NCBI RefSeq assembly: GCF_004193775.1
Contig: NC_041019.1
Span: 52,179,928 to 52,243,927 of the forward strand
Direction of reading: 5' to 3'
Length of the DNA stretch: 64,000 nucleotides
Source: Glycine soja
Taxonomy: Eukaryota > Streptophyta > Magnoliopsida > Fabales > Fabaceae
The first letter of the stretch is position 1. The number at the start of each line of letters is the position of its first letter. Positions 38,162 to 51,053 of the stretch are shown piece after piece. Position numbers and translations under genes: made by a program. A model generated the notes under the pieces. That model worked only from the letters and a program-made list of their open reading frames with translations. It searched no databases and was not told where the DNA came from.

Positions 38162-39842
38162 AGGATAAAAAAGAAACATTCACTTTCATGATTGAATTTG
38201 TTAGGTATTGATAATTAGGTCCTGGAAAATTAAAAATTTATTTTTAAATGTGTAAAAAATAGATAAATTAGTTCTACCTTTTAGTTTTTTCTATTTCAAA
38301 TTATCGTGTTACATAATATTTCTGATAATAATGATGGTGATGACGTGATAGATAATTGTCACGTGTCATCATCTATATAATCTATATAGTTGTTATGAGT
38401 TATTTACATAATTGTCATCATTAAAAAGTTAATTTTTTAATTTGATTTTTAAACTTGATAATTTATTGTAATTTTAGTCGTTGAATTTAATCATTTACTA
38501 ACATTTTAATCCATGAAATTAACTATATATTATCCTTTTAGTCTCTGAAAGTATTTTTAAATTTATAATTAAATCTCATGCTACATATAAATTACTATTA
38601 GCATAATAATAATAATAACTGACATTAATTTACACTGATAACAATTATTTATAGTGATGAAAATTAAATAAAAAATATTTGTCAAGTACAAAAATAAAAA
38701 AGTTATATATTTATTTTAAATCACTATTTTATAGTCATAAATGAAACACCAGTATGACTTAATTGAAAATAAATAAACTTATGAAAATTAAATTAGTTTT
38801 CCAAAAGAATCAAATTAAAAATGCATATTATCTAAATATATAGATACTAACAAATAATTTATTTTAAAACTCAATATATTTATTAAATCAAGGAGAAATT
38901 AAAAGAAATAGATACAAAATGAATTATTTTATTTGATCAAAATTTAAGAGAATTTAGATATTTTCAGTTTTTCACCTTTTATTGTATTTTATTTTATTTT
39001 GTATACTTCAACATGACTAATGGATAAACTATATTTTATGCTCAATTTTGTAGGTCATATATATTATATATTCCTACACATGACAAAAGATAACTACTTT
39101 CTCCATTGAGAATATAATGAGTGAACTATATTTTCAACTTATAATGGGTTATGTTTTCTAACTGTTGAATAATAATGTGAAACCCGCAAAGATTGAAAAA
39201 AAGTAATAGGGTTAAGATCTACTACACTTTCCTCATCAAAAGGTTATATAAGAAATGGTTCTAAAACTTTTTATTTTTCTTCATTTTATGCTGTCAAGTT
39301 TTTTTAAACTGTCAGACATTATTCCATAAAATTGGTTCACTAATTAATTAATCTAACATTCTACACATATTAATAGCATATAAGATAATAACTTGATTTG
39401 AGTAGAAGATTTGGTTTGGAACCTTATAAAATGTTTTTAGTAATGTCTTAGATTTAGCACTTATCACGTTAATAATTTCATGCAACATGACACTTAATTG
39501 AAAAATTAAAAGTGTTTTTAGAAACCAAAATGAAAGTATCATTTAGCTTAGGGATCAAAATGTCAATAAGTGATTAAGTTTATGGACTAAAACGACAGTA
39601 AGTTGATAAGAGTTTAGAGATCAAATTAAAGAGTCAAATTTTTGCCATCGTCGGTTACTACATCATCACCAGAGGTATAAAATAGATATGATCATTTGAG
39701 TTAACGAAAAAAAACTTAACAGTATAATAAATTTGTCATACTTTTTATATATTCGTGGATAAAAAATTTAATTTTTTATCTTTGAGGGATCTAATTCAGT
39801 GGCTAATAAATTCAAATACAAAAGTGAGTATCTATTTTAACA
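38162..39842. mobile_element. Long-TIR element of about 1.7 kb (Mutator-like wording)
   Basis: The left arm (about 38162-38560) is matched in order by the reverse complement of the right arm (about 39525-39842). Matching phrases are TTGAATTTGTTAGG with TTGAATTTATTAGC, TTATTGTAATTTTAGTCGTTGAATTTAATCATTTAC with TTACTGTCGTTTTAGTCCATAAACTTAATCACTTAT, and GATGGTGATGACG with GGTGATGATGTAG. The arms are about 350 bases each, far longer than a classical MITE TIR. The interior of about 960 bases is AT-rich with no transposase frame. The precise ends and a target duplication could not be fixed. Confidence 0.55.
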
Positions 39843-41586
39843 TTTTGATTAATATGCATATTTAGTGGGAATGATCAATATCATGTAAGTGAGTTTAGTT
39901 GTGTTTTTAACTTTTACAATTCAGAATCATGTTTGACAAGTGGACACTGGTTCTGTAACTAATAACTTATTTTTCTTTTTCCTTATTTTTATTTTTATTG
40001 TGGAATACTGAATGCAGTCCCTTTCATACGGGATAATAATGAATTTATGAAACTAATTAAAAAGTATCTGCTTTAAACTCATTTGATAAAATCAAGATGA
40101 TAGAAGATTAGAAAAGGGTAGTCAGCTCTGGTCGTATCTTCGTCCACATGAAATTTGACCACATTTGTGTTATTTGAATGACTGAGAGTCAAATTTAAAA
40201 TTTTAATATCATCTTTATTGGGAGTGTTATTTGAATGACTAAGTTCAAAATTTTGGTTTTTATCTCATGGTAATTGAGCCTGTCAAAAAGAAAAATCTCA
40301 TGGCATTGAATTTAATATAATAAATGATGTTATTCATTAGTCATTTGGTATTGGGTTTAATACCAAATATGGTAATTGGGTCCGTCAAAAAGAAATCATA
40401 TGGTATTGGGTTTAATACCAAAATTGATGTTATTCATTAGTCATTTGACATTGGGTTATTTATTTATTATTTTTTTAAAAATTTGCAAAATGAATATTAT
40501 TAATAAGCAATGGGTATAAGGGATACCCAACCACTTACAGACTTTGTGATAAGAAAAAAGAAATATCCACCAATTGGTTACTAAGCATTAAATGAACAAG
40601 CTACATTAAATACTAAATAACCAATCACAACACGTTAACCAGCATGAATGATACATTACTTGCTGAAAAACTGCATGTAAATGCATACATATAGCTCCAC
40701 AATTGTTGCTATTCTCTTCCTTAAATTTCCCAACAATTATTTCACCTTGATGAAGCTAAGTATCCATTTCCGTAGCCCTTCCAACATCTCTAGAGATACA
40801 CTTACAAAGAATAACTAAAGTCAATAGGCTAGTCAACTAACTCCACAAAATGAAGAGAATATTCACTGCAGTGGTTATGATATATATATTTATACCAATG
40901 AAGATAGAATATTAAATAACTACAATACATGAAACTTCCTATTACCCAGAACAATAATACCCAGACCAAGCAAATTCTCTTCCTTACATTATATATCCTT
41001 CACTTTCTCCCCCTGCTACATCGTCTAGCAATGAAAATATAAAAGCTAATAGCACCCGTAGATCCTTGGCACAACAACTTTTCATCCCCTAATACAAAAA
41101 ACTCACTCCATCACCTTTCACCATGCATGCAAGATGCAGGGTCTCTTGTCCAAAAAATGAAACATATTCAAAATGTTCAGGATTTTATTAAACATTCTAG
41201 TGCAATTAAAATTTTAGAATGTGCCAAATAATTTTTTGAAATCAAAATTTTAAATGTGATGTAAAAAGAATAATACTGAAAAAAGAAAACATGTGATACA
41301 AAATGTTATTTCACAAGCCTAATGTTCAAACCCAGTAGAGTAGCCCACCCAAGCCTTTTTCTTTGCCAAGTGGGCCGTTTAAGCCTATAGTTTGACAATA
41401 AAGGAAATACCCTACAGCGCCTATACAAATCAATCGTGCTAATGAATAATTAATGATTCATTTTTGGTAGAAAATGTTTGAGAAAAAAATGACCGAAAAT
41501 GTTGAGAAAAGAAATTGAGTTAGAAACTGGAAAATTCACCATCAAGTGATTTGATTTTTTTTTAAAGAGAAAATTATATAGATTAC
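39843..41586. other. AT-rich intergenic DNA, no gene seen
   Basis: No coding region is supported. The only structure noted is the local tandem duplication at 40267-40470, listed separately. Confidence 0.45.
40267..40470. repeat. Tandem duplication of about 102 bp
   Basis: ATGGTAATTGAGCCTGTCAA at 40267 recurs as ATGGTAATTGGGTCCGTCAA at 40369. Both copies continue through a GATGTTATTCATTAGTCATTTG segment, with small differences and indels. Each copy also has an internal GGTATTGGGTTTAATACCAA self-complementary phrase or a decayed version of it. Confidence 0.7.
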
Positions 41587-41993
41587 CCTGTTCACCAGGA
41601 CGGATCCAAAAATCTTATAAAGGGGGAGCTGTAATTTTTTTTCTTTATAATTGTTTAAATTTATAATTTAAAAAAATAGTATTTTTACACATAAAATTGA
41701 AATTAATTTTTATATTAAATATAATAACCTTAATTGTTATCATAATAACAATAAATACACAACTAATTTTATCCAATTTTATACTAATTATCACTTTCAT
41801 CATTATAGTAAAATAACCAGCACAACTAATTTTATACAATTTTATACTGATTAATCTTAACCAATATTATAATAACAACACACAAAATTAATTTTATATT
41901 AATTAACTTAAAAATATATATTATATACATGAAAAGTTTTAAAGGAGGAAGGTTCGGACCCTGTCCGCCCTCCTCTAAATCCATCCCTACCCG
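41587..41993. other. Possible small transposon with imperfect inverted ends
   Basis: The left edge reads ACGGATCCAAAAATCTTATAA and AAGGGGGAG. The right edge, reversed, reads GGGATGGATTTAGAGGAGGGC. Both resemble the GGATCCA...GGGGG ends of small legume hAT-like elements, around an AT-rich centre. The inverted match is weak and no target duplication was seen. Confidence 0.3.
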
Positions 41994-44042
41994 TTAACTT
42001 TGCTTTTCATGGGAATTATAATTTCTTTTCTTCTTTTTATTCTTACAAAAATTGGTAGAACAGAATTAGGTTGTTGTTTTTGTTCTAAATAAATTCTTAG
42101 AAAAATTAGGTTGTTGTTTGGTTTGACTTGCATGTGAAGCATATGAGCACACCTAATTAAGCTTGCTCCTTATAAATTATAATGATATGATAAATTTCCA
42201 CTTCAGACTTGGTTGATATTAATATGAGTTTTGTTGACTAATACCTTTGGTTAAAGAATTAAAAAAAAGTATTTATCGTAGAGATCATAGAAAAATATAA
42301 AAAAAATTATAAATAACATAAATTTACATATTCTAAAAAAAATTCTCTTTTTAATTTGTAATTAATATCTTAAGGAGATTTACCTTAATATATTATATTG
42401 TCGTGGTTGGACACTCTTATCATAGTAGGGCAGTGGCTACTTCCAGAGGGAGAATATCCTGGAGGGTTTAAATCTTAGGTGAACACTCTTATCAAAGCTA
42501 AATGCAAATATCTGGAGCACCTCATCATGCTATGTGGGTACTTTAGACAAGAGTAACTATAGAATGGTCCATTTGTAAAGTTATCATGATGGCAGATTTT
42601 AATTAGCCAGTGAATTATTTTAATATTTAGTTAATTTTTTTAAAAAAGTGTATAACATTAATTATAGCTAATAATTCACCTTTATATTATAAATGAAATT
42701 CTCATTTTTGAACGAGATTTTTAGAAATAGTTTTTTTTTTTACTAAACTGCATCAGTTCTCTTAAACTAAATATTTAACTTATTTTTGTTTGTAATTTTG
42801 TACTATTTTAAAATATTATTTCTTAATTTTAATTTTAATCTGATTTAAATTTTAAATCTTGATATGTTGCATTAAATTAAAGATACCATCCTGTTTTAAG
42901 TAAAGACAATTTTAAAATTATTGTAATTTTAGTCAATTTTAATTTGAATTTAATTTTTAAATATATCAATAAAGATAATGTGTCTTAATTTTAATAAATT
43001 TTCTTCATCAGTTTTTTTTTATCAATTTTAAAAAATTATCTCTTTAATTTATTCGCATTTAATATAATATAATAATTGTTATTACAAATGAAAATATCTA
43101 CTATTTGCTTTAATTTATTTTTATTTATATATTTTATTTAAATTTAAAAGCACCCCGAGAATGCATGCTAGAGACTGTTAATTTATTCATTACTATGGTG
43201 ATCTAGGGTTACCTTATACATTTTCCATTATTCAGTGGCTTCGAATAGTGTGAAAATCCACATGTAAAGAAATGGTTACTTTTTTTCTTATGTGAAAATA
43301 TTTCCACCATTTTCTATTCTTGCAAACATTGCCTGAATACCTAAATTCTGGAGATAATTAAACTCTAGAAGACAAATAAAACAGAGGGAAGGATATAAAG
43401 CCAATAAGGGTTTCGGACACTAAATAAAGTAATTAAGATAAGATAAGATGTGTGTCGGCAATGAAATTCTAAAATGAGCATATACCACCTAATTAAATTT
43501 CTATATGTTATGCTCGGTCTAATCATTATTATCATAGAAACTAAAAATAATAATTCAAGAAAAAGGAAATAGTAAATTATTATAAAAAAGTATAGTTATC
43601 AGCACCACGAGCCATTAGGAAAATTCTGAAGGTCCTTTTTTAATTTCTTAATCAAGGTGAACACATCCATAGTGACGTTTCTTCAAGAAATTTCAAAAGT
43701 AAGCAAACTACCCAACTCCAATTGGATAAAATAAACCAATAAAGCATCTCCACATTTTATACTCATCGAAATTCTATTGAATAATTAGTCGATAGAAAGT
43801 TGTTTAGTGCACAATGTCCGTGTTTATACTTTATCATAATATCACCATTTTATAAAGTATTTTGTCTTATTGTGGGATTATAATATGGACGAAATTGAAC
43901 AACTCTAACTTGTCAAAAATGAAGTGATTAACAATTGTTTTCGGCTATGTTTGTGTTGTATTAGTCTCAATTTATTATGTAAAATTAACGGACGAGGTTA
44001 ACTCCTAATAATTCTGAAAAATTCCTCTAATAATCAGACCAT
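41994..44042. other. AT-rich intergenic DNA, no gene seen
   Basis: A more balanced island at 42400-42560 shows no open frame or signal I recognise. The rest is AT-rich and featureless. Confidence 0.4.
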
Positions 44043-44105
44043 GTTTCCATGTAATATAAACAGAAGGTTTCCATGTAATATAAACAGAAGGTTTCCATGT
44101 ATTTT
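44043..44105. repeat. 24-bp tandem repeat
   Basis: TTTCCATGTAATATAAACAG followed by AAGG is present in two full copies plus a partial third. Confidence 0.85.
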
Positions 44106-44238
44106 ACGTTGGAAGCGTCACTTACAAGGACTCTACTAAGGTTAACTTAATAGGTGCCAAAATTAAGGGGTAAAGCCGTGTTTAGAAGTTTTTTTGGCCT
44201 AAGGCAAATACACACAATAAATAGTTAACACGCATACA

Positions 44239-44239
<1 letters not shown>

Positions 44240-44322
<83 letters not shown>
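44240..44322. repeat. Long (AT)n microsatellite
   Basis: More than 40 uninterrupted AT units. An 81-codon minus-strand frame crossing it as a poly(Ile-Tyr) run is an artefact. Confidence 0.95.
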
Positions 44323-44324
<2 letters not shown>

Positions 44325-44426
44325 CGAGAGAATAACGTAATAGAGAATGAGAACACATTTGTTAAATAATGATACCGTGAATAAGAGAGAAACAGTGAGA
44401 AAAAGTGTTGGGTGAATCATGAATGA

Positions 44427-44520
44427 CGAGAATGAAGGATGCAAGAAGAGTATCTATTGTTCGAGAATGAAGGATGCAAGAAGAGTATCTATTGTTCGAG
44501 AATGAAAGATGCTAATTGAA
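44427..44520. repeat. 35-bp tandem repeat
   Basis: The unit CGAGAATGAAGGATGCAAGA followed by AGAGTATCTATTGTT starts at 44427 and 44462, with a decayed third copy from 44497. Confidence 0.85.
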
Positions 44521-47500
44521 AATGTGGTATTGTTTGAGAATGAAAAGGTTCTAGATGGGGTTGCAACTGGGATCCCGATGAAACAGCAGAAAAAAAAATG
44601 TAAAAATCAGAAGAATTGTCACCATAATTTATTAAAACAATTATGGAAAAACTTTTAAAATGATTTTTGAAATCAACAAATGAGTTCGATAATCAATTAT
44701 ATGTATGAAAAATATTAGCACCCTACTGTCCTAAGATAGTTATCTCTAGTTAATTAAACAAGTTATTTATAACTTTTAAAATATTTATCACATTTAAAAC
44801 TAATTTTAAAAAATATTTGTGTATTTATTTTATTTCTGACAAAACTCAAATTCTATTTTATTATTATGGAAAAAGGATTATTATTTTTTTAGCTCAACAG
44901 GAGTGATTCATTATTCCTGCATATCTTTAGATGTAATGAAAAAATGAGACATAATTCTTTTTGTAAAAAATGTTTGTATGTTGATATTTTTATATTTTGA
45001 ATTTTGTTATTAGTTTTTATGTATCTTTAATTTATGAAATTTTAATTATCTTAGCAAATTAATTTGATTTAATATTGCTAATTTAGAGAAAAGTTTTGAA
45101 ACATCAAAACGTCACATCTTTAAAACCTCAAGATCAAGAAGATATCACCTCCGATTAATCCTTTACCTAATTATCATTTTGTTATTGTTATGATTGAAAT
45201 TGATCAAGAAAGAAATTTGACTAGATCATGTCATCACAACTTGTATTCTCAAAATTTCAAAAAGATAAAAAAGATGTACATTCAATGAACCTCCTTTTTC
45301 ACCTTGATCATTTCATTATCTATTCTATGTGTCCACTTTGTTTGAAAGCACGTATATAATTCTTTAAACAAAAGATTTTCTTAAATAAACCTATATCCTT
45401 AATTACCTTTATTTATTCCCGTAAACAAATCTAACTAAAGTTGATGATTCATGATGTTTGCAAACTAACTAAAAAAGTAAAAAGTTGAGATATGCATAAA
45501 TACGTAAGTTGGATTGAAACCAAAAACCCAAGATAGAAAAGAAGTGGGCTAAGCCCAAACGCATGCAGCAACGTGAAGGAGGCTATTGTTTCCTGCACCT
45601 ATCAAGTTGCTTCCAACACCTCCTTTATGGCTTCCGAGATAGTCAAGGGTGCAGGAAGTAACAGCCCGTGAAGGAAGATACCACCTAACATGAGGAAAAA
45701 CTACCACAGAACCCAACAAGTGAAGCATCAGAACAGTGCTCATAGCTGTAAACGTGAATCTTGTTCCGGGGCCGTGATACTTCTCCGTTGCTTAAGTTGC
45801 GGGTGTCACTTTAGCTTATGGGTATGTGAAAATGGTGTACGTGGTGGCTTTGGGGTTTGCTGCATGGGTCATGTGTAGTTTTTGCTTCTGGTTTTGGTGT
45901 CTCAGGATGGTCATGGTGTCTTTGTGCCTGTTGTAAGCGTCTCTGGAAGCACTTCTAGCAGAAGAAAAATATAAAATGAAATTTTTCATAAGCTAAAATA
46001 ATTTAGTTATCCATTCGTTAATTTGTAGATATTCTTTCATCTTTTGGAGAAGTTATACTAGAAAATTTTTACAAATAAAAAGTGTATGCATATGTGTTGT
46101 GTGTGAGTGAATTTGTGAGAAAGAGTGATGGTGAGAGTGAAAAATGCTGATGGTTCCAATTACAAAAGAGCATGCACTTGTGCTATATACCACCCCTTTT
46201 ATACAGTACAGAAACCTTTCTCTCTTATTATTACCAAAACCCTTTTCTTTTTGTTATGGCAAGTCTTTATAGCAATGCTGGTTGTTATGGAGTGGTGCCA
46301 AAACTTGTGAACAAATGAGTTGTTGGAAGTAGTGGTTGAGGGATGCTACCATAAGACAGAATGATCGAGCAGAAGCAAAGTGGAGCTGGTGTAGTGCAAC
46401 GGTGGTGATAAAGGCTGCATGTTTGGATATAGAAAATATTTTCTAGTACAATAGATATTGAAAGTATTTTCTCTATCTTTTTTGTTATTTGAAGTTACAA
46501 ATAATTAAGAATGTCAATCTTGGTATTAAAAAAATGTCATTGCCTTATATTATATCAACTGCCCTAAACTGCCTTAGTTAACTAATATTTGTACACTTAT
46601 GGATTCTTGTAATAAATAAAGTTTTTGTAAAGTGTAAACTATACATTAGCATTATTTTAAAATTTTAATAACAACAATGATAGAAAAAAAAATAGTAGAA
46701 CATAAATAAACATCAAGCAGAAAAGATAGTTATATCTCAAGGTGACAACTCTCTTGATAGACATATATAATCCATAAATATATATAGTTTCCAATAAAAT
46801 TTAAGTAATAATGTTATAGAATATGTTTGAGAATGTGTTATAGTAGTATTCCTCTCAAATTATTTATTTATAATATTTTTATAACAAAAGTAACTTTACT
46901 CTTTAGTGATGTATTTTCTTCTCTCATATTTTTGTTGCTCTTTCATATTATTTGGCCCTATTTTTTTTATAGTGCAACAATGATTTCTACAAGCAACTAT
47001 TCCTTTTATTTTCTACCACGTCAATTTGCACTAGTTGTGTGACTTATTTTGCTACCATTTCTTATTAAAAAAATTGTAGGATTAGAAACCATTACAATAG
47101 TAGTTCTAAAAAAATTTGCTGCTTCCCAAGTCTGATATCTAAATGTTATTTTATGTGAAATATCATGAATTGGTCCCCTTCTCCCAGAACAGTGTCATAC
47201 AACTTTACTTTTACTTTATTTTTCTAGATAGCATATGGATTGAGAACCCTTTAACAGACATAGCAGGTAGAAAAGGGGCATCCAAGGCTTAAAAGGCAGT
47301 AGTTGTAGTTAGCCCACCCACTATTATTAGTCAAAAAAAGTAGTGGTACTAATTGAATAAGGAATATGAAATTAACTCCACAACAAGTTTAACTTAATTA
47401 ATAACTGAAACTTTTATATATTTTTTAGAAGAAATAAACACTAGCTATAAACTCAATGAATAAGTTGCCGATCAAATTGTAGGTTTGATTGATTGATTAA

Positions 47501-48860
47501 ATACTAATAAATTTTGACTCGCAAAATATTAGGATTGACAAGACATAAAAATATAGTTGCATATATAACATTTTATATCATATTTAAAAAATTGAATAAC
47601 ACCTTTTTTTTCATATGAAATAATTTCAAATTTTAATATAGAAATATCAACCCCTTTCCTCCGTCCGTATGAAAATCCTCATGAAAAAATTGACATTTTA
47701 TCTTCGACTAATATTTTAATATTACAAACATGGGTGTCAAATGTCAATTGATTTTTTTAAAAATAAAATTCTAAACCATGACAGGTCACATAATAACATT
47801 TTAACTACCAAAATATATGATATTCTTTGTATCTGTTCCAACAGTGACAACACGAACCGAAAGTACGTACATACATAAAAATTGTCAATTTCGTAAGACG
47901 TAACCCTTTTTTCTTATTAACATAGTTTCAATGTGACTGAATCAACCGTTTCCATATCTGCACCCTCACCCACCACCAAGTAAATACAAAGGAAGGTGCA
48001 AAAAAAGGTAACATTAAGTGGCACTGGCATCATATATACAATAATGACCAGTGATTATTGAGATCCTTAATCCCATGGACAAGCAAGCATTCGTAATAGT
48101 TTTTTTTTTCAATTTAAATAAGATTATCTTTGATAAAAGATATTAATCATCTCTTAAAAAATAAGAGTAAGTGCATGTTTTTTTAATTCTTTGTGGTCCA
48201 CAAAATGTTGTTATGCAACCACCATGCACCCCACTAGCCCCACTAACCTTTAATTACATTGTATTCCTTTAAGGGCAAGCCAGAGGATTGAGAAGACTGT
48301 TTCACAAAACTATATCATGTTCATATCCACAGTGAGTGATTGTGTTAGGGAGAGGAAAAGGACTAGAGTCTAATTTTGAAGGTGTGTATTACACACAACA
48401 GGGTACCCTATCCCTTTCTATGAGTCATTATTTCATAATATGTAATAAGTTGCACCTAATAAGTGTTAGTAATGCTGCATTAGACATAGAATTAGATTCC
48501 ATGTCTGTGGTCCCAAAGATGTGACCCTTGAAACCTTTTGTGATTACTCAAAACAAAAACAGTATCGATGGCTCCAATAGATTCCAGAACTCTGATACAA
48601 CCACTGCATGTAAGAACAAAAATATGAGACTCATAATAACTGATTGCTTCTTGATATTTTATATATTCAATCGATTTTTATTTATGACTAACGATCGACC
48701 ATGAATGCGTCACAAAAAGTACAACTACAAAGGAATGAAAATTGCAACACTTTTTTTTTATTGTTATAATTTGATTGTCATTAATTGTGGAAACCATGCC
48801 TAATATTAATTGAAGTGTCACTGCATGCAAGGTATGACATGGTGCAAGGAGCATGCATAC
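44521..48860. other. Intergenic DNA with a GC-richer island at 45540-46330, no gene called
   Basis: The island 45540-46330 has balanced composition and several 60-odd-codon frames on both strands (minus 45549-45743; plus 45690-45878 and 46125-46310). None shows a domain I recognise, and none has convincing splice partners. It may be a decayed element or a non-coding locus. Outside it the sequence is AT-rich and featureless. Confidence 0.4.
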
Positions 48861-48919
48861 CTTTTGTCTCGTACAGGCATGGATTGGACAATAAATCACC
48901 TTCAAAGTTTGGGGGTGGA

Positions 48920-49060
48920 AAAAGAGATGTGGGCCCAATGAACTATTTCTAGGCCCAACTGCTTCTCACGTGCTGCATAGACCCAAAACTAATCTACATG
49001 CCTCACACCTATAAAAACCTGCCCCCACTTTTCTACAATATAAGCAGTGTTGTTTTTACA
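48920..49060 (+). promoter_or_regulatory. Promoter-like sequence with TATA box
   Basis: In order: GTGGGCCCAAT (48929), CTAGGCCCAACT (48950), CTCACGTGCTG (G-box core, 48966), then CTATAAAAACC (TATA box, 49010-49020) about 45 bases further on. Spacing and order suit a plant core promoter firing rightward, with initiation expected near 49045. No protein-coding exon follows within several kilobases, so any product would be non-coding, or the promoter is orphaned. Confidence 0.4.
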
Positions 49061-49370
49061 TAGATACTACATTGAAGGTGCCAAGGTGACATCGGGTTAG
49101 GTGATTTTGATTAAAATTAAAATGAGTTTGAAGTGAATTTATTCATAATTAAATATTTTAGTCTACAAATATGTTTTTAATAAACTTAGTATGGAACTCC
49201 TAACTTAAATGTTATATGATTTTGCTTTTACTTAAAAGTGCTTTTAGAGACAAATTTAATTTTATATATCGAAATCGAGGTCGTAACCATAATTAATCAT
49301 AATAATTTTTTTTTATAAAATATGATTCAGTTGCCTAGGCAGAGCCATAGTATTAGACTGGATGTCTTAC

Positions 49371-49775
49371 GATATGTTTGGTTTGTATTTTTATTTTCTG
49401 TTTTTATTTTTGTTTTCACTTTTTAAAATTTGTTTTTATTTTTAAAAGATTAGAATTCTGAAAACATGTTTGATTTAACTTCCTATTTTCTGTTTTCATG
49501 AAATAAAAATACTGAAGATTTATGATATATTTACTTCTTGTCTTTTTGTATTTTTAGATTTGCTTAAAATTAGATTCATTGTCACCGTAATTTCATTTTA
49601 CCCAAAATGAGATTTCTGTTCTCGAAAACGAGAATGTATTGTTTTCATTTTCTGGTTATTTCCTATTTTCATTTCCAATGAAAATATTTTCAAAAATCCA
49701 ACCAAATACATGTTCATCACCATTTTTTATTTTCAATGAAAATGAAAATAAAAAACAATCAAACCAAACACTCTC
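49371..49775. mobile_element. MITE with TTTGGTTT-type terminal repeats
   Basis: The left end ATATGTTTGGTTTGTATTTTTATTTTC pairs with the right end reversed (GAGTGTTTGGTTTGATTGTTTTTTATTTTC). The interior is built of short A/T phrases such as ATTTTCATTTTC in both orientations, and the arms can fold on each other. At about 400 bp with no coding capacity, this is a common type of non-autonomous DNA element in dicots. The flanking duplication was not resolved. Confidence 0.5.
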
Positions 49776-50864
49776 TTTGACATTTTCTTCTACTTGAAAT
49801 GATGTTTGGCTGTGAAATTCAACGACACGCATAACTCGAGATTATGAAGACAAAACATGCGACGCTAATTTGCGGTTAGATAAATTAAGGTAGAATATAA
49901 TGAAGGTTTGGAAGGAATTTAATCAGGAATTAGGTGGCTTTTAAATTAAGTAATCAAAGTGTGGAAGTGTTAATTTACCATTGATAGAAGGAGAGATGAA
50001 AGGACACCAAAAAATAAATTTTACCAGCTCTATGATGATAACATTATATTTCTTTTGAGATTATCTAACAAGATATAATTTTTCTATTTTTTTTTCAGAC
50101 GCGTGATGGTCAATTTTAAAACTTGAATCACTAAAAAAATTCTAATTATTTTGGTCTTTAAGATTATAAAATTTTATTTACTTTTATTTTGTTCGATGTA
50201 AAACGATAATGAAAAAAATAAAAATGATTCAAATAAGTATTTTATTTATATATAATTGAGAACTAAAAAGAAGACTGTCAGTATAAAGTTAAAAATTAAA
50301 GTGGTTCCAAATTTATAATTGTAAGAAAGAATTTATTTTATTATTAGTGTCGTAGTGGAGTTAGTGGTTAGGTTTACTGAATTTTTCATTTTAAAGTGTC
50401 ATAGTTAATGGAAGAAATTAAAATATAAACAGCCCGTCAAGCATTATGCAGCCTGTAAACCAAATGAAATGAATAAAAATATTTAATAGTGTATTTGAGA
50501 ATTTCGCTCTACCTAAAACATTTTTTGGCTCCTATTTTTGCAATCTAATAATTCATGAATACACTATGAACGAATATGTAATAAATAAGTAAATACACAA
50601 TCACAAGTTCACATGCTATTTATATTAATTACTTGAACTAAATTACAACTGTAAATCTCATAGACATGATTACTTTTCATTGCACCATCAAAGTGGTGTG
50701 ATCAATGGAAATGATGAACTCAAATTTAAGAAAAATTAAATATTTGTAAATGAAAAAAATATGTTGCTCATGCATTCTTTTTTATTGTTGATTTATGAGA
50801 CTCACTAGATCTTATATTTATTATTTAATAAATTTTACATGAAATTTATTTAATAATAAATAGT
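49776..50864. other. AT-rich intergenic DNA, no gene seen
   Basis: No supported feature. Confidence 0.45.
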
Positions 50865-50878
50865 GTTATAAAAAGTTT

Positions 50879-51039
50879 AAAAAAACTTCGTATCCCATTA
50901 TCCAGAGGCGCTTCGGTATGCGAAGGTATGGGGAGAGATATTGTACGCAGCCTTACCCTTGCATATGCAAAGAGGCTGTTTCCGGATTCGAACCCATGAC
51001 CAACAAGTCACCAAGGCACAACTTTACCGTTGTACCAGA
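50879..51039 (-). mobile_element. Au-type tRNA-derived SINE with perfect target duplication
   Basis: On the minus strand it begins CTGGTACAACGGTAAAGTTG (box A region), continues through GGTCATGGGTTCGAATCC (box B, an RNA polymerase III promoter element), GAAACAGCCTCTTTGC, AGGGTAAGGCTGCGTACAAT and CTCTCCCCATACC, and ends in a short T-rich tail. This wording matches the plant Au SINE family as I remember it. A perfect 14-base repeat GTTATAAAAAGTTT flanks it at 50865-50878 and 51040-51053, showing insertion by target-primed reverse transcription. The body is 161 bases and looks full-length, with moderate divergence. Confidence 0.88.
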
Positions 51040-51053
51040 GTTATAAAAAGTTT

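Noticed and set aside
44199..44444. 81-codon frame with a long Ile-Tyr repeat
   Set aside because: It is a direct translation of the (AT)n microsatellite.
48000..49000. Conserved plant microRNA sequences
   Set aside because: I compared by eye with the mature sequences of common families (miR156, 159, 160, 164, 166-169, 172, 319, 390, 393-396, 398, 399, 408) and saw no match. A novel one cannot be excluded without small-RNA data.
50879..51039. A tRNA gene on the minus strand (GGTTCGAATCC)
   Set aside because: The downstream sequence (GAAACAGCCTC, GGCTGCGTAC) and the 14-bp flanking duplication identify a SINE. There is no acceptor stem pairing.
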